Positions 14,911-23,700 of a stretch of 64,000 bases of DNA are shown here, piece after piece. The stretch lies in assembly GCA_900320865.1 (NCBI GenBank), contig ONTT01000001.1, positions 1 to 64,000 on the forward strand, read 5' to 3'. Position 1 is the stretch's first letter, and each line of letters opens with the position of its first letter. Below the pieces are notes generated by a model. The model did not search any database. It worked only from the letters and a program-made list of their open reading frames with translations, and was not told the origin of the DNA. A program made the position numbers and the translations under genes. The DNA is from an uncultured Bacteroidales bacterium. GTDB taxonomy: Bacteria > Bacteroidota > Bacteroidia > Bacteroidales > Paludibacteraceae.

Positions 14911-17109
14911 ATGGATGTAACTCTTTTGATGTATGTCGTATTGGCAGCATCGGTCCTGGCTCTTGGTTTTGCCTATTATTTTTACCGGAACATGCTCGGT
15001 AAAGATGAAGGAACCGAGTTGATGAAGACCATTGCCTCGCACGTCCGCAAAGGTGCGATGGCGTATTTGAAACAGCAGTACAAAGTGGTGACGATCGTAT
15101 TCGTTATCCTGGCTGTTGTGTTTGCCGTAATGGCTTATTTTAACCTGCAGAACGGAATTGTATGGTTTGCGTTCCTCACCGGTGGTTTCTTCTCCGGTTT
15201 GGCAGGTTTCTTCGGTATGAAGACCGCAACCTACGCTTCGGCTCGTACGGCTAATGCCGCTCGTCAGAGCTTGAACGCCGGTCTGCAAGTAGCATTCCGT
15301 TCGGGCGCTGTGATGGGTCTGACGGTAGTAGGTCTGGCGTTGCTGGACATCGCCGGTTGGTTCTTGATTCTTCAGAAGACCGGTCTGCTGGCATTCGTTG
15401 GAGCCGATGCGAACCTCATCACAATCACGACGACCATGTTAACCTTCGGCATGGGTGCTTCGACGCAGGCTTTGTTTGCCCGTGTAGGTGGAGGTATCTA
15501 CACCAAGGCAGCAGATGTAGGTGCAGACTTGGTAGGTAAGACGGAATATAACATCCCGGAGGATGACCCGCGTAACCCCGCTACAATAGCGGATAACGTA
15601 GGCGATAACGTCGGAGACGTAGCTGGTATGGGTGCTGACTTGTATGAGAGTTATGCCGGTTCTATCTTGGCTACGATGGCTTTGGGTGCAGCTGCTTTTG
15701 CAGGACCGTTACAGTTGAAAGCCGTTATGGCTCCTTCGCTCATCGCCGCGTGCGGTGTGCTGCTTTCGCTCATTGGAATCTTCATGGTGAAGACCAAAGA
15801 AGGCGCAGGTATGAAGGAACTGCTTCGTGCTCTCGCTATCGGTACGAACACGGCTGCTTTCCTCATTGCCGGTGTGACCTTTGGGATCTTCGCTTGGCTC
15901 TTCGGCACAGAGACCAACCAATGGTGGCAGGTATCGCTGTCGGTAGTCGTAGGTCTGCTTGCCGGTGTGATCATAGGAAAATCAACCGAGTACTATACTT
16001 CGCAGAGTTATAAACCGACTCAGAAAGTGAGTGAGAGTTCGCAAACCGGTCCTGCTACCGTGATCATCAGCGGTCTGGGTCTTGGTATGCTCTCGACCGC
16101 TATCCCGGTAGTAACCGTAGGTGTAGCGATCATCCTGGCTTACCTCTGCGCAAACGGTTTCAATATCGAGTTCAGTGCAGCTAACCTCTCCATGGGTCTC
16201 TATGGTATTGGTATTGCCGCTGTAGGTATGCTCAGTACGCTGGGTATCACCCTGGCCACCGATGCATACGGTCCTATCGCCGATAACGCAGGCGGTAACG
16301 CAGAGATGTCGGGTCTGCCTGCAGAAGTACGTCAACGTACTGATGCGCTCGATGCACTGGGTAATACCACCGCTGCTACCGGTAAAGGTTTTGCAATTGG
16401 TAGTGCCGCCCTCACGGCGCTCGCGCTCTTGGCTTCGTATGTAGAGGAGATCAAGATTGCTTTGATTCGTACGGGTGAAGCGTTGCCGAACGGTGTAGAG
16501 GCTGCTAAAGCCACGCTCGTGGACTTCATGAATGCGTATAACGTAAACCTGATGAACCCGATCGTTCTCGTAGGTATCTTCATCGGCTCTATGATGGCCT
16601 TCCTGTTCTGCGGTCTGACGATGAATGCTGTCGGCCGTGCGGCACAGAAGATGGTAGAAGAGGTTCGTCGTCAGTTCAAGACCATCAAGGGTATCCTTGA
16701 AGGTAAGGCTGATCCGGATTACGCACGTTGTGTAGCTATTTCCACCAAGGGTGCGCAACATGAGATGCTGCTCCCGTCTATCTTAGCTATCGTCGTTCCG
16801 ATCGCTACCGGTCTTATACTTGGTGTAGCCGGTGTACTCGGTTTGTTGATCGGCGGCTTGGCAACAGGTTTCGTACTGGCTGTCTTTATGGCAAATGCCG
16901 GTGGCGCATGGGATAACGCGAAGAAATACGTGGAGGAAGGTAACTTCGGCGGAAAGGGTTCGGACTGCCATAAGGCTACCGTAGTAGGTGACACTGTAGG
17001 TGATCCGTTCAAGGATACATCAGGACCGTCGCTGAACATCCTCATCAAACTCATGTCGATGGTCTCCATCGTGATGGCCGGTCTGACTGTAGCTCATCAC
17101 TTGCTCTAA
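14911..17109 (+). CDS. hppA: Membrane-bound K+-dependent sodium/proton-pumping pyrophosphatase
   Basis: A 732-residue integral membrane protein with about 16 helices. It hydrolyses pyrophosphate and pumps Na+ and/or H+ outward. Hallmarks are GGIYTKAADVGADLVGK, DNVGDNVGD, the late acidic DAYGPIADNAGG and the C-terminal GDTVGDPFKDTSGPS. The GNTTAATGKG motif has Ala where K+-independent enzymes have Lys, which marks the K+-dependent subfamily; Bacteroides relatives pump both Na+ and H+. Only 46 nt separate it from the phosphatase gene and no clear terminator or promoter box lies between. The M20 peptidase follows after 4 nt. Confidence 0.95.
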   Translation: MDVTLLMYVVLAASVLALGFAYYFYRNMLGKDEGTELMKTIASHVRKGAMAYLKQQYKVVTIVFVILAVVFAVMAYFNLQNGIVWFAFLTGGFFSGLAGFFGMKTATYASARTANAARQSLNAGLQVAFRSGAVMGLTVVGLALLDIAGWFLILQKTGLLAFVGADANLITITTTMLTFGMGASTQALFARVGGGIYTKAADVGADLVGKTEYNIPEDDPRNPATIADNVGDNVGDVAGMGADLYESYAGSILATMALGAAAFAGPLQLKAVMAPSLIAACGVLLSLIGIFMVKTKEGAGMKELLRALAIGTNTAAFLIAGVTFGIFAWLFGTETNQWWQVSLSVVVGLLAGVIIGKSTEYYTSQSYKPTQKVSESSQTGPATVIISGLGLGMLSTAIPVVTVGVAIILAYLCANGFNIEFSAANLSMGLYGIGIAAVGMLSTLGITLATDAYGPIADNAGGNAEMSGLPAEVRQRTDALDALGNTTAATGKGFAIGSAALTALALLASYVEEIKIALIRTGEALPNGVEAAKATLVDFMNAYNVNLMNPIVLVGIFIGSMMAFLFCGLTMNAVGRAAQKMVEEVRRQFKTIKGILEGKADPDYARCVAISTKGAQHEMLLPSILAIVVPIATGLILGVAGVLGLLIGGLATGFVLAVFMANAGGAWDNAKKYVEEGNFGGKGSDCHKATVVGDTVGDPFKDTSGPSLNILIKLMSMVSIVMAGLTVAHHLL

Positions 17110-17113
17110 GCAC

Positions 17114-18499
17114 ATGACAATACAACAATATATATCCACTCATCGCGAGCGGTTCATGGAGGAATGGCGTAGCCTGCTCCGTATTCCCAGCGTGAGTTGT
17201 CAACCCGAGCACAGCGCAGATATGATGCGCTGTGCTCAGCGCTGGCAACAGTTGCTCTTGGAAGCCGGCTGTCAAAAAGCCGAGATCCTTCCGTCTCAAG
17301 GCAATCCCTTCGTCTTCGCGGAATATAAAATCGAAGATCAAAAATCTCAAATCTCAAATGCACCCACGGTGCTGGTCTATGCGCATTATGATGTGATGCC
17401 GGTGGAGCCGTTAGACGCTTGGCATTCCGATCCATGGGAAGCCACTATCCGCGACGGACGACTCTATGCCCGTGGAGCGGATGATGACAAAGGTCAGGCG
17501 ATGATTCAGGCGAAGGCCTTTGAGTATATGGTGAAGACAGGGCAGTTGAACTGTAACGTCAAGTTCATCTTCGAGGGTGAAGAAGAGATCGGTTCGCCAT
17601 CCTTAGAGGCATTTCTCGAGGACCATAAAGACCTGCTGAAAGCCGATATCATCTTGGTTTCCGATACTTCAATGATCGGGAAAGACACTCCTTCTATCAC
17701 TACCGGTCTGCGCGGTCTGGCGTACTGGCAGATCGAGGTGGATGGACCGAACAGAGACCTGCACTCCGGCCATTTCGGCGGAGCGGTGAAGAATCCCGTT
17801 AATGCGCTGTGTGAGATGATCGCGAAGATCGTCGATGCCGATGGACGCATCACTATCCCGGGTTTCTATGACGATGTCTTACCGATCCCGGAAGCGGAGC
17901 GGGCGATGATCGCGCAGATACCCTTCTCGCAAGAGGCATATAACAAAGCGATCGATGTGGACGACGTCTTCGGCGAAGTAGGGTATAGCACCCTCGAGCG
18001 TAACTCCTGCCGTCCTTCGTTCGATGTATGCGGTATATGGGGCGGGTATACGGGCGAAGGATCGAAGACCGTTCTTCCTTCTAAAGCTTTTGCGAAGGTC
18101 TCCTGTCGCTTGGTGGCTAATCAGGACCATGAGGCTATCTCGCGTGCGTTCGTGCGTTATATCGGATCGCTCGCACCCAAGGGTGTGCGCGTACACGTCA
18201 CGCCTATGCATGGGGGACAAGGTTATGTCTGTCCGATCGATATTCCGGCCTATAAAGCGGCAGAGAAAGGTTTCGAGATAGCCTTCGGCAAACGACCGCT
18301 TGCGGCCAGACGAGGTGGCTCTATACCTATCATCGCAGCCTTCGAGCAGATTCTTGGTTGCAAAACCATCCTCATGGGCTTCGGTCTCGAGCAAAATGCC
18401 ATTCATTCCCCGAACGAATCCATGGACCTCGAGGTCTGGGAAAAAGGCATCATTGCCGTGGCGGAATTCTATAAAGAACTGCAGAAAAATGCAAAATAA
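17114..18499 (+). CDS. M20 family dipeptidase/metallopeptidase
   Basis: A 461-residue zinc peptidase. The M20 pattern is present: YAHYDVMP (first ligand His, catalytic Asp), ARGADDDKGQ, EGEEEIGS and the dimerisation domain with DLHSGHFGG, ending with the His in QNAIHSPNE. Such enzymes cleave dipeptides or deacylate amino acids in the cytoplasm. A heptamer repeat at 17327-17361 encodes an insertion-like stretch (YKIEDQKSQISNA) just before the first catalytic strand. The gene is 4 nt behind hppA and probably cotranscribed. Confidence 0.9.
   Translation: MTIQQYISTHRERFMEEWRSLLRIPSVSCQPEHSADMMRCAQRWQQLLLEAGCQKAEILPSQGNPFVFAEYKIEDQKSQISNAPTVLVYAHYDVMPVEPLDAWHSDPWEATIRDGRLYARGADDDKGQAMIQAKAFEYMVKTGQLNCNVKFIFEGEEEIGSPSLEAFLEDHKDLLKADIILVSDTSMIGKDTPSITTGLRGLAYWQIEVDGPNRDLHSGHFGGAVKNPVNALCEMIAKIVDADGRITIPGFYDDVLPIPEAERAMIAQIPFSQEAYNKAIDVDDVFGEVGYSTLERNSCRPSFDVCGIWGGYTGEGSKTVLPSKAFAKVSCRLVANQDHEAISRAFVRYIGSLAPKGVRVHVTPMHGGQGYVCPIDIPAYKAAEKGFEIAFGKRPLAARRGGSIPIIAAFEQILGCKTILMGFGLEQNAIHSPNESMDLEVWEKGIIAVAEFYKELQKNAK
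17327..17361. repeat. Heptamer repeat inside the M20 peptidase gene
   Basis: Units AAAATCG, AAGATCA, AAAATCT, CAAATCT, CAAATGC. The reading frame is kept. The encoded QISN also appears at the repeats in the lpd and EamA genes. Confidence 0.75.
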
Positions 18500-18510
18500 T
18501 TGCAAATTAT

Positions 18511-18541
18511 TTGCGTATATCAAAAAAAAGCAGTAATTTTG
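18511..18541 (+). promoter_or_regulatory. Promoter of the tRNA-Pro unit
   Basis: TTG at 18511-18513, 20 nt, TAATTTTG at 18534-18541. The transcript would begin about 80 nt before the mature tRNA. Confidence 0.75.
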
Positions 18542-18566
18542 CAGCCGCTTTCGGTAAAACCAGAGT

Positions 18567-18637
18567 TGAGTAGTAGTTCTTATCTCACTTCGTTCGAACG
18601 ATCTACTACCCGCTCGGTGAGACCGAGCGGGTAGTAG
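18567..18637 (+). other. tRNA-Pro leader with tRNA-like fragment and strong hairpin
   Basis: GTAGTAGTTC at 18570-18579 is an exact copy of tRNA positions 18631-18640. CTACTACCCG at 18603-18612 contains the tRNA 3' acceptor strand CTACCCG, and CGTTCGAACG (18591-18600) resembles a T arm, so this looks like a shrunken tRNA remnant. In addition 18603-18618 pairs perfectly over 16 bp with 18622-18637, which includes the first ten bases of the tRNA. The first fold and this hairpin exclude each other, and the hairpin competes with the acceptor stem. Confidence 0.65.
18577..18602 (+). repeat. 26-bp dispersed repeat, copy 1
   Basis: The 26 bases starting TTCTTATCTC and ending TCGAACGAT match the reverse strand of 27083-27108 at 23 of 26 positions. 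Confidence 0.7.
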
Positions 18638-18702
18638 TTCAGCCCGGTTAGAATGCCTGCTTTGGGAGCAGGAGGTCGTGAGTTCGAATCTCGCCTACCC
18701 GA
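18628..18702 (+). tRNA. tRNA-Pro (anticodon TGG)
   Basis: A full cloverleaf: acceptor CGGGTAG/CTACCCG, a D arm from GTTCAGC, anticodon stem CCTGC/GCAGG with loop TTTGGGA (anticodon TGG), variable AGGTC, T arm GTGAG-TTCGAAT-CTCGC and discriminator A. CCA is not encoded, so it must be added. It shares a promoter and probably a transcript with the HAD gene, whose ATG begins at 18704, one base after the discriminator. Confidence 0.95.
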
Positions 18703-18703
18703 C

Positions 18704-19330
18704 ATGTATAGGGCTATTTTTATTGACATTGATGACACGTTTCTCGACTACATCCCATGTTGTCGGGAAGCTTTTGAATTTGCCCTTCCGGAACATCCGG
18801 AGTATTTTGATCTCTTTTTCGAGATCAGTGGTCGTCTTTTCTCTGAAGCGAAACATGGTTTACATACGATTGCGGAAGTAATGGAACTCTATCCGAAAGA
18901 GTTTATTGCTGCGATTGGCTACCCGCCTGAGGCGGTAGATCCTTTCAAGCATGCTTTTCGGGTAGCGTGGGGGAAAACGCATACTTTGGTACCCGGTGCC
19001 AAAGAGATGCTGGAGAACTTGCAGGCCAAGGGCTATCGGCTCTTTGCCGCCAGCAACAGTTTCGGTCATCTGCAGCGTAGTCGACTGGAGCAAGCCGGTA
19101 TATTGCCGTACTTCGAAGACACTTATATCTCAATGGATATCGGCTATGACAAACCGGATATTCGTTTTTATCAGGAGGCTCTTCGTCGATGTGGGTTGCA
19201 AGCAAAGGAAGTGCTGATGATCGGAGACAGTATGACGACCGATGTGATCGGAGCCCAGAAGGCCGGCATGGATGCCCTCTTTTTCGATCGTCAAAAAGAT
19301 GATCTGTTACAGTTGACGGCTCAACTGTAA
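18704..19330 (+). CDS. HAD phosphatase, YjjG/YfnB type
   Basis: A 208-residue HAD-superfamily hydrolase: motif I FIDIDDTF (nucleophile and acid Asp), a helical cap, motif II AASNS, motif III Lys in DKPDI and motif IV MIGDSMTTD. The YjjG/YfnB group dephosphorylates nucleotides, often pyrimidine monophosphates; the substrate here is not certain. The ATG at 18704 fits the protein start exactly; an upstream ATG at 18653 lies within the tRNA. There is no room for a ribosome-binding site outside the tRNA, so after tRNA 3' processing the message would be nearly leaderless. The acyltransferase gene follows after 22 nt. Confidence 0.88.
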   Translation: MYRAIFIDIDDTFLDYIPCCREAFEFALPEHPEYFDLFFEISGRLFSEAKHGLHTIAEVMELYPKEFIAAIGYPPEAVDPFKHAFRVAWGKTHTLVPGAKEMLENLQAKGYRLFAASNSFGHLQRSRLEQAGILPYFEDTYISMDIGYDKPDIRFYQEALRRCGLQAKEVLMIGDSMTTDVIGAQKAGMDALFFDRQKDDLLQLTAQL

Positions 19331-19333
19331 ATT

Positions 19334-19354
19334 TGTAATTGGTAATTGGTAAAT
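19334..19354. repeat. Heptamer tandem repeat, three units
   Basis: TGTAATT, GGTAATT, GGTAAAT between the HAD and acyltransferase genes; the last unit runs into the next ATG at 19353. Confidence 0.8.
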
Positions 19355-20000
19355 GAATCGCTATACGCTCGGTAAAATAGTGAAGTTTTTCTTCCATTGG
19401 CACTATGACATCCAAGTGACCGGAGAAGAACTGCTGCGGAACGAAACTACGCATCTTGTGCTACCTAATCACACCGCGTATATCGATCCTTTGATCCTCT
19501 TTAGCGAAGAGTGGTGGTTGCCGATTTGTCCGATGTGTGATGAGTCGTTTACCCGACATCGGTTCTATGGGTATATCCTGCGCAAAGCCGATGCGATCGA
19601 GGTGCCGGATCTGAACAAGAGTGCGATGAGTAGGGAAGAGGGAGCGCAAGTGGCGAGTCAGTTAAGTCGTATTGCTATTGACAGTTTGGCAAAAGGTAAA
19701 CAGCTCTGTTTCTATCCGTCCGGCCATGTGAAGTTGGTGGATAAAGAGATCATCGGTAATCGACGTATGGCATACGAAGTATGCAAAGAACTGCCGGAAG
19801 GCGTACATGTCATCCTCTGTCGCATGAGGGGATTGGAGACGAGCCTATGGTCCAAACTCAAACCGAAGAAATGGAAATGGCGTCGTACGGTGACGATGAT
19901 TTTTGAGGATCATACGGATGACTTACGCGCGTGGGCGAGGACGCTCGACCGCCGCGCGTTTAATGAACAACTGGAAAATTGGTATAATACATTAACATAA
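19353..20000 (+). CDS. PlsC-like lysophospholipid acyltransferase
   Basis: A 215-residue protein with the NHX4D acyltransferase motif NHTAYIDP and a later FYPSGH block that corresponds to the glycerophosphate-binding motif. It likely acylates a lysophospholipid or another lipid at the inner membrane face. It is smaller than typical PlsC (about 240 aa) and lacks an obvious long membrane segment. It lies downstream of the tRNA-Pro and HAD genes; the efflux genes start 11 nt later, so transcription may continue. It is one of three acyltransferase-like genes in the window. Confidence 0.8.
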   Translation: MNRYTLGKIVKFFFHWHYDIQVTGEELLRNETTHLVLPNHTAYIDPLILFSEEWWLPICPMCDESFTRHRFYGYILRKADAIEVPDLNKSAMSREEGAQVASQLSRIAIDSLAKGKQLCFYPSGHVKLVDKEIIGNRRMAYEVCKELPEGVHVILCRMRGLETSLWSKLKPKKWKWRRTVTMIFEDHTDDLRAWARTLDRRAFNEQLENWYNTLT

Positions 20001-20011
20001 AGACAACAATC

Positions 20012-21508
20012 ATGAAAGAGAATCGAAAGAGGAGGGTATTGTTGACACTCTTATTCATTGTTTTTCATCTCTCGTTTGTAACAGCCGGTGACACGGTTCA
20101 GTACACTTTGCAACAATGTCGTGATCTGGCGTTGACCAAGAGTGTCTCTTCCAAATCGCAGGAAGAGACCCGTCTGGCGGCGAAGTATAACCGTCAGGCA
20201 GCTCTGGCGGCGATGTTTCCCCGTATTACGGCGAACGCTTCCTACATGTGGAATAACGCCAATGTGCACCTGTTGGAGAACTCCGCCTCGTTCAAGGCCG
20301 GTACTGCGACGGTGAATCCGGACGGAACAGCTTCGTTCACATGGAACGGGGAGAGTATTGTAGGTAAGATCGAAGAGGCGGCGCAAGGTACAGCTTTCGA
20401 AGAGGCTGTAACCGGTCTGGCTGACAGAACGGGGCAGGATATAGCGGACGCGTATAAGTTGCTGTACGATAAGTTATCGCCGGACTTGAGCCAGATCTTT
20501 GTGGCGCAGGTCGGCATCACGCAGCCTATCTACGTCGGAGGACGATTAACGCAGATGTACAAGATAGCCAAAGCCACGGAGAACATCGCAGTCCTCCAAT
20601 CCGAGGCGAAAGAGAAAGATATCATCTACTCGGTGGACGAGGCCTATTGGCGTGTGGTATCGGTTGCTAAGAAGAAAGAACTCGCCGAGCAGTATTATCG
20701 TCTCTTATGCCAACTGGAGAATGACGTTAAGGAAGCCTTAGACGAGGGACTTGTAACGCAGGCGGACTTGCTTAAGGTTACCACCAAGCGCGGAGAGGCG
20801 CAAGTGAAGAAACTGCAGGCGGAGAACGGTCTGACTTTGTCTAATATGGCTTTGGCACAAATATGCGGTCTGCCGCTCAGCACGGCGTTCGTCTTAGACG
20901 AAAGCGGTCTGTCTGAGACGGTGCTTCCGTATGACTCCGTCAATACAGAATCGGCGGTGGAGAGCCGCTCGGAGCTCCAACTGCTCCAAGAAGCAGAGAA
21001 GATCGCCAAGGCGAACGCGATGCTTGCGGCGGCGGGACTGCAGCCGAATATCGTGGCTTCGGCCGGTTATGTATATTCGAACCCGAATGTAGAGAACGGC
21101 TTCAGTAATAAATGGAACAGCAAAGGTTTCTTCTCTGCCGGTGTGGTGGTGAATGTACCGATCGTTCATGCCGATGATATCTTACGATACAAAGCAGCCA
21201 AGCATGCGGCGAACGCAGTGACCATGAAGACCGAAGAGACGCGTGAACTATTGACCTTACAGACGACTCAGGCTAATCAGAAACTGACCGAGGCGCAGCA
21301 GAAGATTGCGTTAGCGCGGCTCACGCAAGCCAACGCAGCAGAGGTGCTCCGTATGGCTCAAGAGTCCTATGAGGCAGGTATGATCACCCTTACGGAACTC
21401 ATGCAAGCCCAGACGGCGTGGCTCGCAGCGGCGTCTGACCTCGTCGATGCCGAGACGGAGGCCAAAACCACGGAAACACAACTTCGTAAATATTTAGGAA
21501 AGTTATAA
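20012..21508 (+). CDS. TolC family outer-membrane efflux protein
   Basis: A 498-residue protein with a signal peptide (residues 7-26, cleavage near VTAG) and two OEP repeats: long coiled-coil helices with Ala/Gln/Glu heptads (TTQANQKLTEAQQKIALARL and the matching first half) and beta segments for the barrel. It forms the outer-membrane duct of a tripartite exporter. The next gene begins one base after its stop, and the operon continues with two ABC-2 permeases. The ATG at 20012 directly precedes the basic signal start MKENRKRR. Confidence 0.92.
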   Translation: MKENRKRRVLLTLLFIVFHLSFVTAGDTVQYTLQQCRDLALTKSVSSKSQEETRLAAKYNRQAALAAMFPRITANASYMWNNANVHLLENSASFKAGTATVNPDGTASFTWNGESIVGKIEEAAQGTAFEEAVTGLADRTGQDIADAYKLLYDKLSPDLSQIFVAQVGITQPIYVGGRLTQMYKIAKATENIAVLQSEAKEKDIIYSVDEAYWRVVSVAKKKELAEQYYRLLCQLENDVKEALDEGLVTQADLLKVTTKRGEAQVKKLQAENGLTLSNMALAQICGLPLSTAFVLDESGLSETVLPYDSVNTESAVESRSELQLLQEAEKIAKANAMLAAAGLQPNIVASAGYVYSNPNVENGFSNKWNSKGFFSAGVVVNVPIVHADDILRYKAAKHAANAVTMKTEETRELLTLQTTQANQKLTEAQQKIALARLTQANAAEVLRMAQESYEAGMITLTELMQAQTAWLAAASDLVDAETEAKTTETQLRKYLGKL

Positions 21509-21509
21509 C

Positions 21510-22502
21510 ATGAAACATCAAAAAGAAGGAAGTCTACTGTTGGGGCTTATCGCGCTGTTGACAGTAGTCGTTATTGTTGCGGTCGTAGGTGTGTTAGCAC
21601 TCCGACCGGAGAAGACGCTCATCCAGGGAGAAGCGGAGGCAGCGGAATACCGTGTGTCCGGCAAAGTACCGGGGCGTATTGAGATGTACCTCTATGAAGA
21701 GGGGGAACAAGTGAAGAAAGGCGATACGCTCGTTGTGATCTATTCGCCTGAAGTGGAGGCGAAGAAAGCGCAGGCGCTCGCTGCAAGAGAGATGGCAGAA
21801 GCGGTTAATCAGAAAGCCAAGAACGGTGCTCAGCGGGAGCAGATTCAGGGCGCTTACGAGCTCTATCAGAAAGCGAAAGCAGGCGAAGAGATCTACCGCA
21901 AGAGTTATGAACGCGTGCAGCGTTTGTATGACAAGGGCGTAGTGAGTGCGCAGAAACGCGATGAGGTAGAGGCGCAGTACAAAGCCGCAGTAGCTACGGT
22001 CAAAGCCGCTCGCAGCCAATACGAGATGGCGCTTGCCGGTGCACGTGAGGAGGATAAGGCTGCTGCGGCAGCGCAAGTGGCGCGGGTAGATGGAATCTTA
22101 CAGGAAGTGGCCGCTGCCGAAGCGGAGAAATACCTGCTTTCGCCTTGCGACGGAGAGGTTTCCGAACTATTTCCGAAGGTAGGAGAACTGGTTGGTCAAG
22201 GATCGCCGGTGATGGCTATTGTGGATCTGAGTGATGTATGGTTCACGTTCTCCGTACGCGAAGATATGCTGTATCATTTTCCGGTTGGAAGCGTTATTGA
22301 AGTAACTATCCCTGCGCTCGGGAACGGTGTGCGTTATCCGCTGACCGTCACTCATGTGAAGGCGATGGGGACATACGCTACCTGGCGTTCAACCAAACAG
22401 AACGGCGGTTATGACGTGCGTACGTTTGACGTCAAGTGCCGACCGACTTCCGATATTCCGAATCTTCGTCCGGGCATGACAGCTTTGGTAATTGAAAATT
22501 GA
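21510..22502 (+). CDS. HlyD family membrane fusion protein
   Basis: A 330-residue periplasmic adaptor with one N-terminal membrane helix (residues 9-27), a biotinyl-lipoyl half-motif (GKVPGRIEMYLYEEGEQV), a long alpha hairpin (about 75-200, Ala/Glu/Lys-rich), the second lipoyl half (SPCDGEVSELFPKVGELV) and a beta-barrel domain. It connects the inner-membrane permeases with the TolC-type duct. Its stop codon lies in the heptamer repeat that also supplies the start of the next gene. Confidence 0.92.
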   Translation: MKHQKEGSLLLGLIALLTVVVIVAVVGVLALRPEKTLIQGEAEAAEYRVSGKVPGRIEMYLYEEGEQVKKGDTLVVIYSPEVEAKKAQALAAREMAEAVNQKAKNGAQREQIQGAYELYQKAKAGEEIYRKSYERVQRLYDKGVVSAQKRDEVEAQYKAAVATVKAARSQYEMALAGAREEDKAAAAAQVARVDGILQEVAAAEAEKYLLSPCDGEVSELFPKVGELVGQGSPVMAIVDLSDVWFTFSVREDMLYHFPVGSVIEVTIPALGNGVRYPLTVTHVKAMGTYATWRSTKQNGGYDVRTFDVKCRPTSDIPNLRPGMTALVIEN

Positions 22503-22519
22503 GAGTTGAGAGTTGAAAT
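22492..22519. repeat. Heptamer tandem repeat, four units
   Basis: TTGAAAA, TTGAGAG, TTGAGAG, TTGAAAT. The HlyD stop (TGA, 22500-22502) and a TTG start codon (22513-22515) both lie in the repeat. Confidence 0.85.
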
Positions 22520-23688
22520 ACATATTTATTAACATATGGCGGGTGATGCAACGTGAGTTGCATATGATGTTTGCGCGACCACTGTATTTGTTTGCGTCCG
22601 TAGGCGTTATGCTGCTCTCTACGTTCTTCTTTCTCACGCTTATGCGTGGAGGAGCGGCGGAGAACATGCCGGTAGCGGTGGTGGACCTCGATCAGACGTC
22701 TATCTCACGCCGTCTCATCCATGAGATGCAGGCTACGCCTTCGGTAGATATACAGCTGGTCACGAACTCCTATCCGGAAGCCCGTGAGGCGATGCAGCAG
22801 GGGAAGATCTACGGAATTTTCGTGATACGCGAAGGTTTCTATAGTGATTTGGTGGCGTTCAAACGTCCGCAACTCGATTTCTATGTCACGAATGCTTATA
22901 CGGTTGGCGGCAACACGGCGTACAAACAACTGCTGACGATGGCTAACCTTACTTCGGGTGCGTTCCAGCGCGAGGTTTTGCGCAAGAAAGGTCTCACGGA
23001 CGATGTGATCATGCACCGGATCCAGCCGCTCGCCATCGAGGGACACATGGTCGCGAACCCATGGGGCAATTATTCCATTTATCTGGTCAGCACAATCCTG
23101 CCGGGTATCTTGGGGCTGATCTGTCTCATGCTCACCATCTTCGCCATCGGTTTTGAACTCAAAGCCCGTACGTCGCATGCTTGGCTCCGTGCCGCCGGAG
23201 GCAACTACACGGTCGCGATGATAGGCAAACTGATTCCGTACACGCTGATCTATCTCATTCTCGGCATCGGTTGTCATCTGATCCTCTATCGTTTTGCCGG
23301 ATTCCCTGTCTATGGTAGCAAGGGACGGCTGATGTTCGGTCTGCTGCTCTTCATTCTGGCGATGGAAGCGCTTGGAATCACGATGATCGGTCTGTTGCCC
23401 ACGCTCCGCGACGCCCTTTCTATCGGCGCGCTTTATTCCATGTTGGGCTTCTCCCTGTCCGGATTCACCTATCCCCAGATGGCGATGCTTCCGCCCGTCA
23501 AAGCGCTCTCTTATTTGGAGCCGCTGAGGCATTATTACCTCATCTATGTCAACGAAGCGCTCATGGCGGCGCCTGCGATCAATAGTTTGCCGTACGCCTT
23601 GGCGCTCACCCTTTTCATGCTTGCTGCCCTTTGTGTCGCACCACGGCTCCATAGGGCGTTGGTATATTGGAATTATCCTTTGAAATAA
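22513..23688 (+). CDS. ABC-2 type permease, first subunit
   Basis: A 391-residue inner-membrane protein of the YhhJ/YbhR class: one N-terminal helix, a large periplasmic loop (about 45-190) and five C-terminal helices. The start is uncertain. TTG at 22513 gives an N-terminal extension comparable with that of the paralogue downstream; the first ATG (22546) would remove eleven residues. It lies 10 nt after the HlyD stop. No ATP-binding subunit is encoded in the operon, so either an unlinked ATPase drives it or the mechanism differs. The substrate is unknown. Confidence 0.85.
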   Translation: MKYIFINIWRVMQRELHMMFARPLYLFASVGVMLLSTFFFLTLMRGGAAENMPVAVVDLDQTSISRRLIHEMQATPSVDIQLVTNSYPEAREAMQQGKIYGIFVIREGFYSDLVAFKRPQLDFYVTNAYTVGGNTAYKQLLTMANLTSGAFQREVLRKKGLTDDVIMHRIQPLAIEGHMVANPWGNYSIYLVSTILPGILGLICLMLTIFAIGFELKARTSHAWLRAAGGNYTVAMIGKLIPYTLIYLILGIGCHLILYRFAGFPVYGSKGRLMFGLLLFILAMEALGITMIGLLPTLRDALSIGALYSMLGFSLSGFTYPQMAMLPPVKALSYLEPLRHYYLIYVNEALMAAPAINSLPYALALTLFMLAALCVAPRLHRALVYWNYPLK

Positions 23689-23700
23689 GTCCAAAACGAT

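Noticed and set aside
18653..18703. Upstream ATG as start of the HAD phosphatase
   Set aside because: It lies inside tRNA-Pro, and the HAD motif begins directly after the ATG at 18704.
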